Source: ZC4RG35 sp036375695
GTDB taxonomy: Bacteria; Actinomycetota; Acidimicrobiia; Spongiisociales; ZC4RG35
Direction: 5' to 3'
Length of the DNA: 64,000 nt
NCBI GenBank assembly: GCA_036375695.1
Contig: DASVBU010000020.1
Span: 34,852-98,851 of the forward strand
This document shows positions 48,623 through 57,285 of the stretch, piece after piece. The position numbers and the translations under genes are program-made. Positions within the stretch are counted from its first letter, which is position 1. Each line of letters opens with the position of its first letter. A model generated the notes under the pieces. The model was not told the DNA's origin and made no database searches. It was given only the letters and a program-made list of their open reading frames with translations.

Positions 48623-49609
48623 ATGAGCCAGGTGGACCTCCCCCGCCCGGAGAGTCTGGGTGACGGGATCCACATCGTCCCGGTCCCACTCCCCTTCAAG
48701 TCGCCGCCGTGGGTGAACACGTACGTAGTCGAGACCGAGAGCGGCCTGCTCCTCATCGACTGCGGAGCGGACTGGCCCGAGGGCCGGATTGCCCTGAGCG
48801 AGGGCTTTCGGACGCTGGGCCTGGATGAGGCCGCCGTTCACACCCTCCTCGTGTCGCACCTCCACCCGGACCACGTCGGGATGGCGGACCGGATGCGCGA
48901 AGAGCTCGGGTGCAGGGTGGTCATGCACGAGCGCGCCGAGCAGGGCCGCCTCAAATGGTACAACGACACACCCGGTTACATGTCCCGGCTCCGGGAGGTG
49001 GCATTGCGCCACGGGGCACCCAAGCCCGCCGTCGAACTCGCTGCATCTACGGACCGGCCCGATTACATGCCGATCCTGGATCCTCCCGACCACGTGGTCG
49101 CGGACGGGGACCGAATCGATCTCGGGCGCGGCCGCCAATTCCAGGTGCTCCACACACCCGGCCATGACGACGCCCACATCTGTCTCCGCGACAGCCGCAC
49201 CGGGATCCTCTTCTCGGGCGACCACATCCTGCCGCGGATCACACCCGTCGTCCCCTACGACCCCGACATCCCGGATGTCCTCGCCGACTACATCCAGTCG
49301 CTCCGCCGGCTCATCGCCCTGCAGGTCGGTGTCACCTATCCGGCGCACGGCACCCTCATCGCCCGTGGCGACGAGAGAGCGCACCAGATCCTCCTCCATC
49401 ACGACCGCCGGCTCCTCGACATGATGGAGCTGGTCAGACGAGAGGACTCCAGCGCATTCGAGGTGATGCTCAAGTCTTTCCGCTCCGACCTCAGCGCCCT
49501 CCAGATCCGCCTGGCCATGCTGGAGACGATCGCCCATCTCGAGCATCTCCGTCTCCAGGGCCGGATCTCGGCCACCGAGCGCGACGGGGTCGTGGTCTAC
49601 ACGAGGTAG
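48623..49609 (+). CDS. MBL-fold metallo-hydrolase
   Basis: A 328-residue metallo-beta-lactamase-fold hydrolase with the two-metal motif HLHPDHVG near residue 76, HTPGHDDAH, the bridging Asp in SGDHILPR, and the later His in YPAHGTL. The C-terminal roughly 70 residues are a winged-helix-like extension (LAMLETIAHLEHLRLQGRI), as in LACTB2/glyoxalase-II-like members. No signal peptide. Substrate unknown; thioester or nucleic-acid hydrolysis are both seen in relatives. Confidence 0.9.
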   Translation: MSQVDLPRPESLGDGIHIVPVPLPFKSPPWVNTYVVETESGLLLIDCGADWPEGRIALSEGFRTLGLDEAAVHTLLVSHLHPDHVGMADRMREELGCRVVMHERAEQGRLKWYNDTPGYMSRLREVALRHGAPKPAVELAASTDRPDYMPILDPPDHVVADGDRIDLGRGRQFQVLHTPGHDDAHICLRDSRTGILFSGDHILPRITPVVPYDPDIPDVLADYIQSLRRLIALQVGVTYPAHGTLIARGDERAHQILLHHDRRLLDMMELVRREDSSAFEVMLKSFRSDLSALQIRLAMLETIAHLEHLRLQGRISATERDGVVVYTR

Positions 49610-49650
49610 AGCGTGGCGTTACCGCTCGACACGTGTCACACTGTCCGGTG

Positions 49651-49836
49651 ATGAGCATCTTCGGATACCTCGATGCCGGCTCCGGGAGCCTCTTGCTCCA
49701 GGCCATCCTCGGTGGGTTGGCCGGAATCGCCGTCGCATTCAGAGCCTTCAAGTCACGGATCACCGGCAAGAAGGCGGTAGACGAGGCGATTGCCTCCACC
49801 GCCGACGAGCCGGAGCAGGTGACCGAAGGGTCCTGA
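49651..49836 (+). CDS. Small single-helix membrane protein, unknown
   Basis: A 61-residue protein with one hydrophobic helix (SLLLQAILGGLAGIAVAF) between a short FGYLDAGSGS start and an acidic tail. The YLDAGSGS motif and its place 5 bp upstream of the NoeA-like methyltransferase gene recall small proteins found next to such methyltransferases and sulfatase-like genes in actinobacteria, but the function is unknown. An in-frame GTG one codon upstream could be the start. Confidence 0.6.
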   Translation: MSIFGYLDAGSGSLLLQAILGGLAGIAVAFRAFKSRITGKKAVDEAIASTADEPEQVTEGS

Positions 49837-49841
49837 CCCCG

Positions 49842-51203
49842 ATGGTGCGACCCGATCCCGGGTCCTTCCGCGACCCGGCTTCGCACGTCGTCTTCCATGA
49901 GGGTCGCGTCCTCCGTCTCTTCGACGAACGCGGGCTCGAGGCGTGGCGGGCACTGTCCACCGCGCCGTTCTTCTCCCGGGAGACGGCAGCCGGACGCATC
50001 ATCGAGTCGACCCCCGTCGAGGACCCCACCGGCACCGCGGCCGGCGCGGTTGAGCATCCGCGGCTCCCGCTGATCACATATCCCTACGAGTGGACCTTCG
50101 GGATGCTCAAGGACGCCGCCCTGCTCCAACTGGACCTGCTCGAGGAGGCGCTGCGGGACGGCTTCACGATCAAGGACGCCACACCCTTCAACATCCAGTT
50201 CCGCAACGGCAGACCGGTGTTCATCGACATGGGCTCATTCGAGCCCTATCGAAAGGGCGAGCCGTGGATCGGGTATCGCCAGTTCACGCGTCAGTTCCTC
50301 TTCCCCCTCCTCATGCACGCCTGGGCAGGCATCCCCTTCCAGCCATGGTTGAGGGGCGATCCCGAAGGGCCGACGGCGGCACAGATGCGATCCATCCTCC
50401 GGGGCCGGAAGCGGTTGAACACCGCCGCCCTCCTCCACGTGCGGCTCCAGGCTCGAATGGAGGACCGCCTGCGCGGATCGGCTGTCAGGTCGGAGCTGCG
50501 CACGGCAGGATTCAACGCCGAGTTGATCATCGCCAACGTCCGTCGGCTTCGGAAACTCGTCGCCTCCCTCGCCCCCCACCCATCCGGAGCCGGGTGGGCG
50601 GGCTATCAGGAGTGCGCCCACGTGGGACGGGATCGCGACACCAAGTCGGAGTTCCTCGAGCAGATCCTCGACGGTGGGCATTTCACGACCGTCCTCGACC
50701 TCGGGGCCAACGACGGCCACTTCTCTCGAATCGCCGCCCGCAAGGGTGCGCTGGCAGTGGCCGTCGACGGTGATGAGGCCGTCCTCGATCGTCTGCACGA
50801 CAGCATCGCCGGACAGCCCATCGCGGTGGTTCTCGCAGACCTCACCAACCCCTCCCCCTCGCTCGGCTGGCGTCTGGCCGAGCGCCCGGGTCTGTGGGAG
50901 CGCGTGGACCCCGATCTTGTCATCGCCTACGGGCTGATCCACCACCTCATCTACACGGCGAGCATCCCACCCACTTCCGTGCTCGATTGGCTGCGTGAGT
51001 TCGACTGTCCGGTGGCGCTCGAGTTCGTCACCCCCGACGACGAGATGGTCGAGGTGTTGACCGCGAACAAGGAAGAGCCCGAGCTGCACCCCGGCCGGAC
51101 CGAGGCGGAGTTCCGTTCCCTCCTCGACGGCCGGTTCAAGGTCGAGTCCGAGCGTCCCCTGGGAGGGGGCGCCCGGATCCTCTTCCATCTGATCCCGGCC
51201 TAG
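49842..51203 (+). CDS. NoeA-like class I SAM-dependent methyltransferase
   Basis: A 453-residue two-part protein. The C-terminal half has the SAM-binding motif VLDLGANDGHFS (about 285) and a post-I acidic residue in VDGDEAV. The N-terminal half shows IKDATPFNIQFRNGRPVFID followed by GSFEPYRKGEPWIGYRQF, which resembles the catalytic-loop-to-DFG stretch of kinase-like (APH/RIO) folds and is typical of NoeA-type proteins. It lies next to a small membrane protein and a membrane sulfatase-like transferase, so modification of a cell-surface glycan is a reasonable inference. Confidence 0.78.
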   Translation: MVRPDPGSFRDPASHVVFHEGRVLRLFDERGLEAWRALSTAPFFSRETAAGRIIESTPVEDPTGTAAGAVEHPRLPLITYPYEWTFGMLKDAALLQLDLLEEALRDGFTIKDATPFNIQFRNGRPVFIDMGSFEPYRKGEPWIGYRQFTRQFLFPLLMHAWAGIPFQPWLRGDPEGPTAAQMRSILRGRKRLNTAALLHVRLQARMEDRLRGSAVRSELRTAGFNAELIIANVRRLRKLVASLAPHPSGAGWAGYQECAHVGRDRDTKSEFLEQILDGGHFTTVLDLGANDGHFSRIAARKGALAVAVDGDEAVLDRLHDSIAGQPIAVVLADLTNPSPSLGWRLAERPGLWERVDPDLVIAYGLIHHLIYTASIPPTSVLDWLREFDCPVALEFVTPDDEMVEVLTANKEEPELHPGRTEAEFRSLLDGRFKVESERPLGGGARILFHLIPA

Positions 51204-53644
51204 CCGCCGGTGACTGGCACCGTCTCCCCGACGGCTCGATCCCCGAACTCTGCCACCACCGTGACCTGGGCCGCCCCCTGGGGCAGGTCCGCGATCCTCA
51301 GATCGAACCCGGATCGCAGCAGGGCGTCGCTTCCGAACCAGATGACCACGTTCCGGTTGTCCTTGTTGGGCGGTTCGGCGACGAGGAGCTCGCTTCCTGC
51401 GAACACGTAGATCATGTCCGGCGGTACCTTGGCTCCCACGTCCGCCGCCCAGCCGATCAGGCTCACCGACCCGTCGGCCCGGCGCTCGGCCCTGTCCACC
51501 TGGATCCGCCGCCCCCCTTCGGCCTGCAGCTGAAGCGGCGTCCCATCGGGACGAAGCAACTCGACGGTGAGATCGGCGGCGGTGCCCGAGAGCCAGGTGC
51601 CTGATGGGTCCGAGACGAGGACGTCGATTTGATTCGGCCCCTCTTCGATCAATTCCTCGGCTACGACTCCCTGGAACGTCCCTGTCCCGGCACCGTCGGG
51701 AACGATCGCCCCGGTCCCGGCCACCTTTCCGTTGACCACGAACAACACGTCCCGGGCCTCACTGTCGACCGGGAAGGTGATGCGGCCGTTCAGATACGTC
51801 TGGGCCATTCCCTGCGGCCTCCCGCCCAGCGTCAGGTCGCTCCCGAGCTCCAGTTGCCAGGCGACGTCGTCGGCCGGGGTCACGACGAGCTCGGCGACGT
51901 CCAAGCCCACAAGGCCGGAGTACTCGCCCACCCCGGCGACCGCCAGCCAGGACGACTGGTCGGGGATCCATTCGTAGTTGCGCTCCACCTGGGCGTCCAG
52001 AGTCGCCAGGTCGGTCGATGCCGGGTTGCGGTTGCAGCACCAGAAGATGGGTTCGTGCGGACGGTTGGTGCCGGGGACCTCACGCAGCGAGATCCCGTCG
52101 AAGGTCAGGTCGGTCTCGACGTCGAGGACGTCGACGATCGTGGGCAGGATGTCGATGCCGAAGGCGGGATCGTCCACGATCTCGCCCTCGGTCTGATTCG
52201 GGTACTTGACGAAGAGCGGCACCCGATAGAGGTCTTCGAGGTTCCCCTCGTATGGCCACCGCCGATGCTCGCCGAGCTCGAAGGAGGCGCCGTGGTCGGC
52301 GACGACGATCACGAGGGACTCGTCCCAGGTTCCGGTCCGTTCCATCTCGGAGAAGATCCGCCCCAGCATCCGGTCGAGCAGACCGAGTTGGTAGAGGTGA
52401 CGCTGGAACCCGATGATCCCGAAGGCCTGGTCGCCGACCCATCTCCCATCGCCCCCGACGCCCTCGACCTCCGTGTACTCCTCGGGCCTGAGGTAGTGGG
52501 TCCCCGACGGGTTGGTGACCCACGGGACGTGCGGCGCCGGGACGTGGGCGTAACTGAGGACGGGCCGACCACCGGTGCCGATCCCGTTGGCGATGCGCTG
52601 CAGCCAGTCGACCCAATCCGCCCTACGCGCCGGGGCCGGCACCGGGAGCCCCGGCACGTCGACGGCTTCCCCCTCCGGGGTCTCTGCCTGGCCGAGGAAG
52701 CCGGCCCAGCTGTTGTCGATGCTCGGGAGACGGTCTTCCAGCCCCGGTGGCGCCGCCAGATGCGTGTAAACCACGGCGGCATCGGCGAGCAGGGAGGCGA
52801 AACGCGCGGGCGACCGGCCGGCGTAATCGGGGCACACCTCGGGCGGGCACATCGAGGCAACCCACTCGATGACGTGCATCTCGTAGTCGTCCGCCAGGAG
52901 TGTGAAGAGGTTGTCGGGGTGGTCTTCATAGGAGGGTGTCAAACCCCTCTCGAAGATCCTGCCGGTCAAGATCGAAGGGATGCTCTCGGTGGTTGCGATC
53001 GAGTTGGACAGCGCGTTTCGATACCACGTGCCCTCTGAGGCGAGACGGGCGAAGTTCGGGAAGAGCGCCTCGTTGACCTGCCCTTCCGGCGTGACGATGC
53101 TGGCCACGGGAAACTCGTCCATCTGGATGAAGACGATCGGGGTGGGTTCTCCGATGTTCCCCGAGCCCTGCGTCTCCGGCTCCGTCCAGATCAGACCCGC
53201 TGCCGGCGAGGCGGTGAGGAAGAAGACGAGGACGGCGGGAGCCGCCAGTGCAGTCGCCGGAAGAAAACTTCCGGCATAACGGTCCACTGCCGGCACCAGG
53301 AGCGCCACCCCCACCACGATGGCGAGGGTGATCCACGGCGAGTCGCTGACCTGCCGTGCCACGACCAACCCTATGGCCGCCGAGAGAACCATCACGATCA
53401 CGCCGTACCCGATCCGACCGGCGCGTGGGCCGACCGCCTCCAGGCCCAAGGCGAGCAGCGCCAGGACGGTCGGGACGAAGACCGAGACCAGGACGGCGAA
53501 CAGCACGAGCTGCCACTCCGACGACCTGTTGGCGACGAACACCTCCGGGTTGCGGCCGAACATGTCGAGGAGCGGCCAGGCCACCGCCAGGGTGCTCAAC
53601 CCTGCGATCACGAGCACGCGCCGACGCATGACGGTGGATCTCAT
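51200..53644 (-). CDS. Membrane-anchored sulfatase-like hydrolase/transferase
   Basis: An 814-residue alkaline-phosphatase-superfamily enzyme. About five N-terminal membrane helices (to about residue 150) precede an external catalytic domain: metal-binding Asp in FIQMDEFP, nucleophile region IATTESIPSILTGR (a Thr or Ser, with no CxPxR sulfatase motif), and VVADHGASFELGEH. A long beta-rich C-terminal part follows. This pattern fits LtaS/phosphoglycerol-transferase-like or phosphonate-hydrolase-like enzymes rather than true sulfatases. Start chosen at ATG 53644; GTG 53686 and ATG 53629 are alternatives. It is divergent from the MoxR operon. Confidence 0.82.
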   Translation of the reverse strand: MRSTVMRRRVLVIAGLSTLAVAWPLLDMFGRNPEVFVANRSSEWQLVLFAVLVSVFVPTVLALLALGLEAVGPRAGRIGYGVIVMVLSAAIGLVVARQVSDSPWITLAIVVGVALLVPAVDRYAGSFLPATALAAPAVLVFFLTASPAAGLIWTEPETQGSGNIGEPTPIVFIQMDEFPVASIVTPEGQVNEALFPNFARLASEGTWYRNALSNSIATTESIPSILTGRIFERGLTPSYEDHPDNLFTLLADDYEMHVIEWVASMCPPEVCPDYAGRSPARFASLLADAAVVYTHLAAPPGLEDRLPSIDNSWAGFLGQAETPEGEAVDVPGLPVPAPARRADWVDWLQRIANGIGTGGRPVLSYAHVPAPHVPWVTNPSGTHYLRPEEYTEVEGVGGDGRWVGDQAFGIIGFQRHLYQLGLLDRMLGRIFSEMERTGTWDESLVIVVADHGASFELGEHRRWPYEGNLEDLYRVPLFVKYPNQTEGEIVDDPAFGIDILPTIVDVLDVETDLTFDGISLREVPGTNRPHEPIFWCCNRNPASTDLATLDAQVERNYEWIPDQSSWLAVAGVGEYSGLVGLDVAELVVTPADDVAWQLELGSDLTLGGRPQGMAQTYLNGRITFPVDSEARDVLFVVNGKVAGTGAIVPDGAGTGTFQGVVAEELIEEGPNQIDVLVSDPSGTWLSGTAADLTVELLRPDGTPLQLQAEGGRRIQVDRAERRADGSVSLIGWAADVGAKVPPDMIYVFAGSELLVAEPPNKDNRNVVIWFGSDALLRSGFDLRIADLPQGAAQVTVVAEFGDRAVGETVPVTGG

Positions 53645-53767
53645 GGATGAATCGAAAAGTAACGGAGCCCCGGGAGTATGTCCCACATCGGGGCCGACCG
53701 CGAAGCAACGCCGATCGGGGAACCTCCCGACCCCGGGTAGCGTCTAACCGGCCAAGAAGGGACCCTC

Positions 53768-55432
53768 TTGACCGAATCACGTCGCAGCTTCCTCCGCTCC
53801 GTGCGGAACCGCATCCGGATCGCATGGCTGGTTGCCACGATCGAGAAGTACGCCCCGCACGTGGTCGGTCTCCTCGCCCTCGTCTTCCTCGCCGAGTGGG
53901 TCACTCCGTTCGACCGCGCCCTCGAGGGAGCCGTGGTCGTCATCGGCATCTCGGTGTTCGCACTCGTCATCGGTGTGGCCCGGCTCCGCATCTCCGACTG
54001 GGACGCGGCCCGGGCCGCCGAGCGTGGCCTCGCACTGAAAGACGTGCTCACCACGTCGCTCGAGTTCACCGACGAGGCCGACGAAGTCCACCGACTCGTC
54101 CAGCAGAGGGCGGACGAGGTGGTTGCCAAATCCGACCCCCGTCAGGCGATCCCGATCAAGGCCGACCTTCCCAACCTCCGCCGGCTCGCCCTCGCCGCCG
54201 CCGTGGCCGTCGCCTTCGCCCTCCTTCCCCCACTGGGTGGGTCCCCCGCGCTCTCCGCAGACCACGCATCCGTGATCGAAGAAGAGGCCGAAAACGTCGA
54301 GAAGATCGCCGAAGCCGTGGAGAAGTCGGAGGTCGAAGGTTCCGAGGAGATCGCCGAGGAGTTGCGCCGGCTCGCCCGCGAACTGCGGGAGGCGAAGACG
54401 ATCGAGCAGGCGTTACAGGCGCTGGACAAGACCGACGCGACACTCGAGTCGAAGCTCGACCCGACGTTTCTCGCCCAGAAGGCGGCCGCCCAGGGTCTGG
54501 CCCAGGAGCTGACCCTTCGACCCCTCACCCCCAATGGCGGTCCCGACCCGGCCTCCCAACTCGAGGAGTTGGCGCGTTCCCTGGACGGTCTCGGCGAGCA
54601 GGAGAGGCAGGCTGCGGTCGACCGTCTTCGCGAGCTCGCGGAATCACAGGCCGCCGGGAACCCGAGTCTCTCCAACGAGCTTTCTCAGGCGGCCAACGCC
54701 GTTGCTCGAGGCGACGACGCCGCAGCCCGACAGGCGTTGGATCGAGCCTCGGCGAGTCAGCGCAGCGCGCTGAGCGCGGTCCGTGGCCAGCAGGCCGCAT
54801 CTGAGGCGTCGAGGGCGCTCGACGGTGTCCGCGCCCGGCTCGGGCAAGTCGCCCAGCCAGGTCAGGGACAAGGTCAGGGACAGGGGCAAGGGCAAGGCCA
54901 AGGACAGGGGCAAGGCGAAGGTCAGGGACAGGGACAAGGCCAGGGACAGGGACAAGGCGAAGGTCAGGGACAGGGTCAGGGTCAAGGCCAAGGGCAAGGC
55001 CAGGGTCAAGGGAATGGTCAGGGTCAGGGTGGCCAGGGTGGCACCGCCGGGCAGGGTGGCGCTTCCGGGCAGATCGGTGGCGTCGCCCCCGGTCAGGGTG
55101 GCGCCCAGGGTCAGGGTGGCCAGGGCACCGTCGGTGGCGGGAAGAGCCAGAATCACGGCACCGGTGTCGACAGCACCGTCTTCGACCCGGTTGACCGCGG
55201 AAATCTCTCCGACGTACTCCAGGTGGGGATCGACGGCGGGACCGGGAGTGGCGACATAGTCGGCCGGGGTGACGGGCCCACCCAGCGTGGCGAGTCGATC
55301 GTCCCCTACGCCCAGGTCCTCCCCAAGTACCTCACCGACGCCGCCGACGCGCTGGGCCGACTCCGTCTCCCCCCGTCGATGCGGGGGATCGTCCAGAACT
55401 ACTTCGATCGACTCGCTGCGGAGGTGCGCTGA
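53768..55432 (+). CDS. Membrane protein with a coiled-coil and a long Gly-Gln repeat tail
   Basis: A 554-residue protein, first gene of a MoxR/DUF58/VWA operon. Two hydrophobic helices (about 30-70) and a third (about 140-165) precede a strongly charged helical region (EEEAENVEKIAEAVEKSEVEG..., 175-350) of coiled-coil character. Residues about 360-457 are almost pure Gly-Gln, with a few Glu in the early part, and a folded C-terminal tail follows (VPYAQVLPKYLTDAADALGRLRLPPSMR). The layout resembles DUF4175-like proteins in Bat-type operons. TTG start with AAGAAGGGA upstream. The stop is directly followed by the MoxR GTG. Confidence 0.75.
   Translation: MTESRRSFLRSVRNRIRIAWLVATIEKYAPHVVGLLALVFLAEWVTPFDRALEGAVVVIGISVFALVIGVARLRISDWDAARAAERGLALKDVLTTSLEFTDEADEVHRLVQQRADEVVAKSDPRQAIPIKADLPNLRRLALAAAVAVAFALLPPLGGSPALSADHASVIEEEAENVEKIAEAVEKSEVEGSEEIAEELRRLARELREAKTIEQALQALDKTDATLESKLDPTFLAQKAAAQGLAQELTLRPLTPNGGPDPASQLEELARSLDGLGEQERQAAVDRLRELAESQAAGNPSLSNELSQAANAVARGDDAAARQALDRASASQRSALSAVRGQQAASEASRALDGVRARLGQVAQPGQGQGQGQGQGQGQGQGQGEGQGQGQGQGQGQGEGQGQGQGQGQGQGQGQGNGQGQGGQGGTAGQGGASGQIGGVAPGQGGAQGQGGQGTVGGGKSQNHGTGVDSTVFDPVDRGNLSDVLQVGIDGGTGSGDIVGRGDGPTQRGESIVPYAQVLPKYLTDAADALGRLRLPPSMRGIVQNYFDRLAAEVR
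54850..55136 (+). repeat. In-gene Gly-Gln (CAGGGX) hexamer repeat
   Basis: About 290 bp of tandem 6-bp units (CAGGGA/CAAGGC/CAGGGT-like) encoding Gln-Gly dipeptides within the membrane protein gene. Third positions vary while the dipeptide holds, so the protein sequence rather than the DNA seems to be selected. The number of units could vary between strains. Confidence 0.85.
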
Positions 55433-56431
55433 GTGGACCGGATCGAACGACACGCGGCCCTGGCCGCCGGAATCGAGGGCGCAGTGGGTCGGCGCATCGC
55501 CGGCCAGCCCCAGCTGATCCGACAGACCCTCGTGGGCCTGCTCGCCGAGGGCCACGTGCTCCTCGAGGGTGTCCCGGGTCTCGGGAAGACCGAGTTGGTC
55601 AAGGCGCTCTCGGCCGCCATCGGCGTCGACTTCGCCCGCGTCCAGTTCACCCCCGACCTCATGCCTGCCGACATCGTCGGCACCCACGTCCTCGAGGAGG
55701 ATGAACACGGGCGGCGCCAATTCCGCTACCGGCCCGGACCGGTGTTCACCAACCTCCTCCTCGCCGACGAGATCAACCGCGCCACACCCAAGACGCAGGC
55801 GGCACTGCTCGAGGCCATGCAGGAGCGTCATGTCACGGTCGCCGGCGAGACGAGGGCGCTTCCGCGACCATTCCTCGTCCTCGCCACGCAGAACCCCATC
55901 GAGCTCGAAGGCACCTACCCGTTGCCCGAGGCCCAGTTGGACCGGTTCATGTTCAAGGCGACGGTCAACCCGCCAACGGCCGACGTCCTCGAGGAGATAC
56001 TGCGACGCACCACCACCGGCCAGGTCATCGACGTGCCACGGGTCGCCGACGCCGAGGCCATCGCCGACATCCAGGCAGCGGTGCCCCAGATCCCGATGGC
56101 GAGCCACCTCCTTCGCTACGTGTCGCTCTTGATCGAGGCAACCCATCCCGACGGCAACACCGCGCCACCACTCGTCAAGCGCTACGTGCGCTGGGGGTCG
56201 TCGCCCCGTGGCGCCCAGGCGATCGTCCTGGCCGCCAAGGCGGCCGCCGTCATCGACGGGAGGCCCCACGTCACCGCCGACGACGTCAGGTGGGCCGCGC
56301 CTGCGGCGCTCCGGCATCGACTGGTCCTCGGCTTCGAGGCGACCGCCGAGGGCATCGGCACCGACGTGATCATCGACGAGCTGCTCGCCACCACTCCCGA
56401 ACCGAAGGCCGAGATCCGGGGAACCCCTTGA
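55433..56431 (+). CDS. MoxR family AAA ATPase
   Basis: A 332-residue MoxR ATPase with canonical motifs: Walker A GVPGLGKTE, Walker B LLADEINRA, sensor-1 LATQNPIE and the GTYPLPEAQLDRF arginine-finger region. MoxR proteins act as chaperones with VWA partners. The GTG start is directly adjacent to the previous stop. The TGA overlaps the next TTG start. Unlike the CobS-like ATPase at 22.2 kb, nothing is missing from its active site. Confidence 0.94.
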   Translation: MDRIERHAALAAGIEGAVGRRIAGQPQLIRQTLVGLLAEGHVLLEGVPGLGKTELVKALSAAIGVDFARVQFTPDLMPADIVGTHVLEEDEHGRRQFRYRPGPVFTNLLLADEINRATPKTQAALLEAMQERHVTVAGETRALPRPFLVLATQNPIELEGTYPLPEAQLDRFMFKATVNPPTADVLEEILRRTTTGQVIDVPRVADAEAIADIQAAVPQIPMASHLLRYVSLLIEATHPDGNTAPPLVKRYVRWGSSPRGAQAIVLAAKAAAVIDGRPHVTADDVRWAAPAALRHRLVLGFEATAEGIGTDVIIDELLATTPEPKAEIRGTP

Positions 56432-57285
56432 CCCTCCTCAGCCCGGCGCTGCTGGCCCGCCTGGAGACGCTCCAGATCGGGAACCGTCATCGTCTGGTGG
56501 GGAGGTTCGGCGGGGAGCACGTCTCCAAGCGGTACGGGAACACCGTCGACTTCGCCGACTTCCGTGAATACCACCCTGGCGACGACTTCAGACGGATCGA
56601 CTACCACGTCCTCGCCCGTCTCGACCAGGTGCTGATCAAGCTGTTCGAGGCCGACGACGAGGTGACCCTGCGTCTCCTGGTCGACGTCTCCGCATCGATG
56701 CGGGTGGGAGGCAAGCTGGACCAGGCCAAGCGGATCGCCGCCGCCCTCGGGTTCGTGGCGCTGACCGCCCACGATGCGGTCACAGTCCACACCTTCCCCC
56801 GCCGGGGCCCCGCGCCCAGGTTCACGGGCCGGGCCGCGGCGCCTGGCTTCTTCGGCTATCTCGAGGCGCTGGAGCCGGAAGGCGAGACACCGTTCGCCTC
56901 GGCGACCGGCGAGCTGTTGGCATCGTCCTCCCTGCCCGGTGTGACGGTCGTGCTCAGCGACCTGCTCACCCCACAGTGGCACTCTCTGGTGAGTCTGCGT
57001 GCCGGAGGCAGTGATCTGCTCGTGATCCACGTCACCTGCGCCGAGGATCTACGGCCCGACTTCCATGGCGACCTGGAATTGGTCGACGCGGAGGATCGCC
57101 GCCACCTCACGGTGAGCATCACGGAGGAGGTGATCCGCAACTACGTCGACCGTATCGCCGACTGGCGGGCGGAAGTGTCCGCCGCCACTGCAGCCGCCGG
57201 TGGGGTGCTCATCGAGGTCGATGCCGGCGAAGACCTGGAGCAACTCCTGCTCCGCACCTGGCGCCGCCTGGGGATCCTGAGATGA
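56428..57285 (+). CDS. DUF58 domain-containing protein
   Basis: A 285-residue DUF58 protein. The conserved SKRYGNTVDFADFREYHPGDDFRRIDYHVLAR block is typical, followed by a VWA-like domain with DVSASM and VVLSDLL. DUF58 genes almost always sit between moxR and vwa genes, as here. TTG start at 56428 overlaps the moxR stop (TTGA). No membrane helix is visible, unlike many DUF58 proteins, so it is probably cytoplasmic. Confidence 0.92.
   Translation: MTLLSPALLARLETLQIGNRHRLVGRFGGEHVSKRYGNTVDFADFREYHPGDDFRRIDYHVLARLDQVLIKLFEADDEVTLRLLVDVSASMRVGGKLDQAKRIAAALGFVALTAHDAVTVHTFPRRGPAPRFTGRAAAPGFFGYLEALEPEGETPFASATGELLASSSLPGVTVVLSDLLTPQWHSLVSLRAGGSDLLVIHVTCAEDLRPDFHGDLELVDAEDRRHLTVSITEEVIRNYVDRIADWRAEVSAATAAAGGVLIEVDAGEDLEQLLLRTWRRLGILR

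Noticed and set aside
51200..53644. True arylsulfatase
   Set aside because: The CxPxR formylglycine motif is missing. The nucleophile region reads TTESIPSILTGR, which fits phosphotransferase-type relatives better.
54850..55136. Assembly artefact in the Gly-Gln repeat
   Set aside because: The frame stays open, codons vary irregularly, and the folded tail continues in frame to a stop directly abutting the next gene. Exact unit number may still be wrong.
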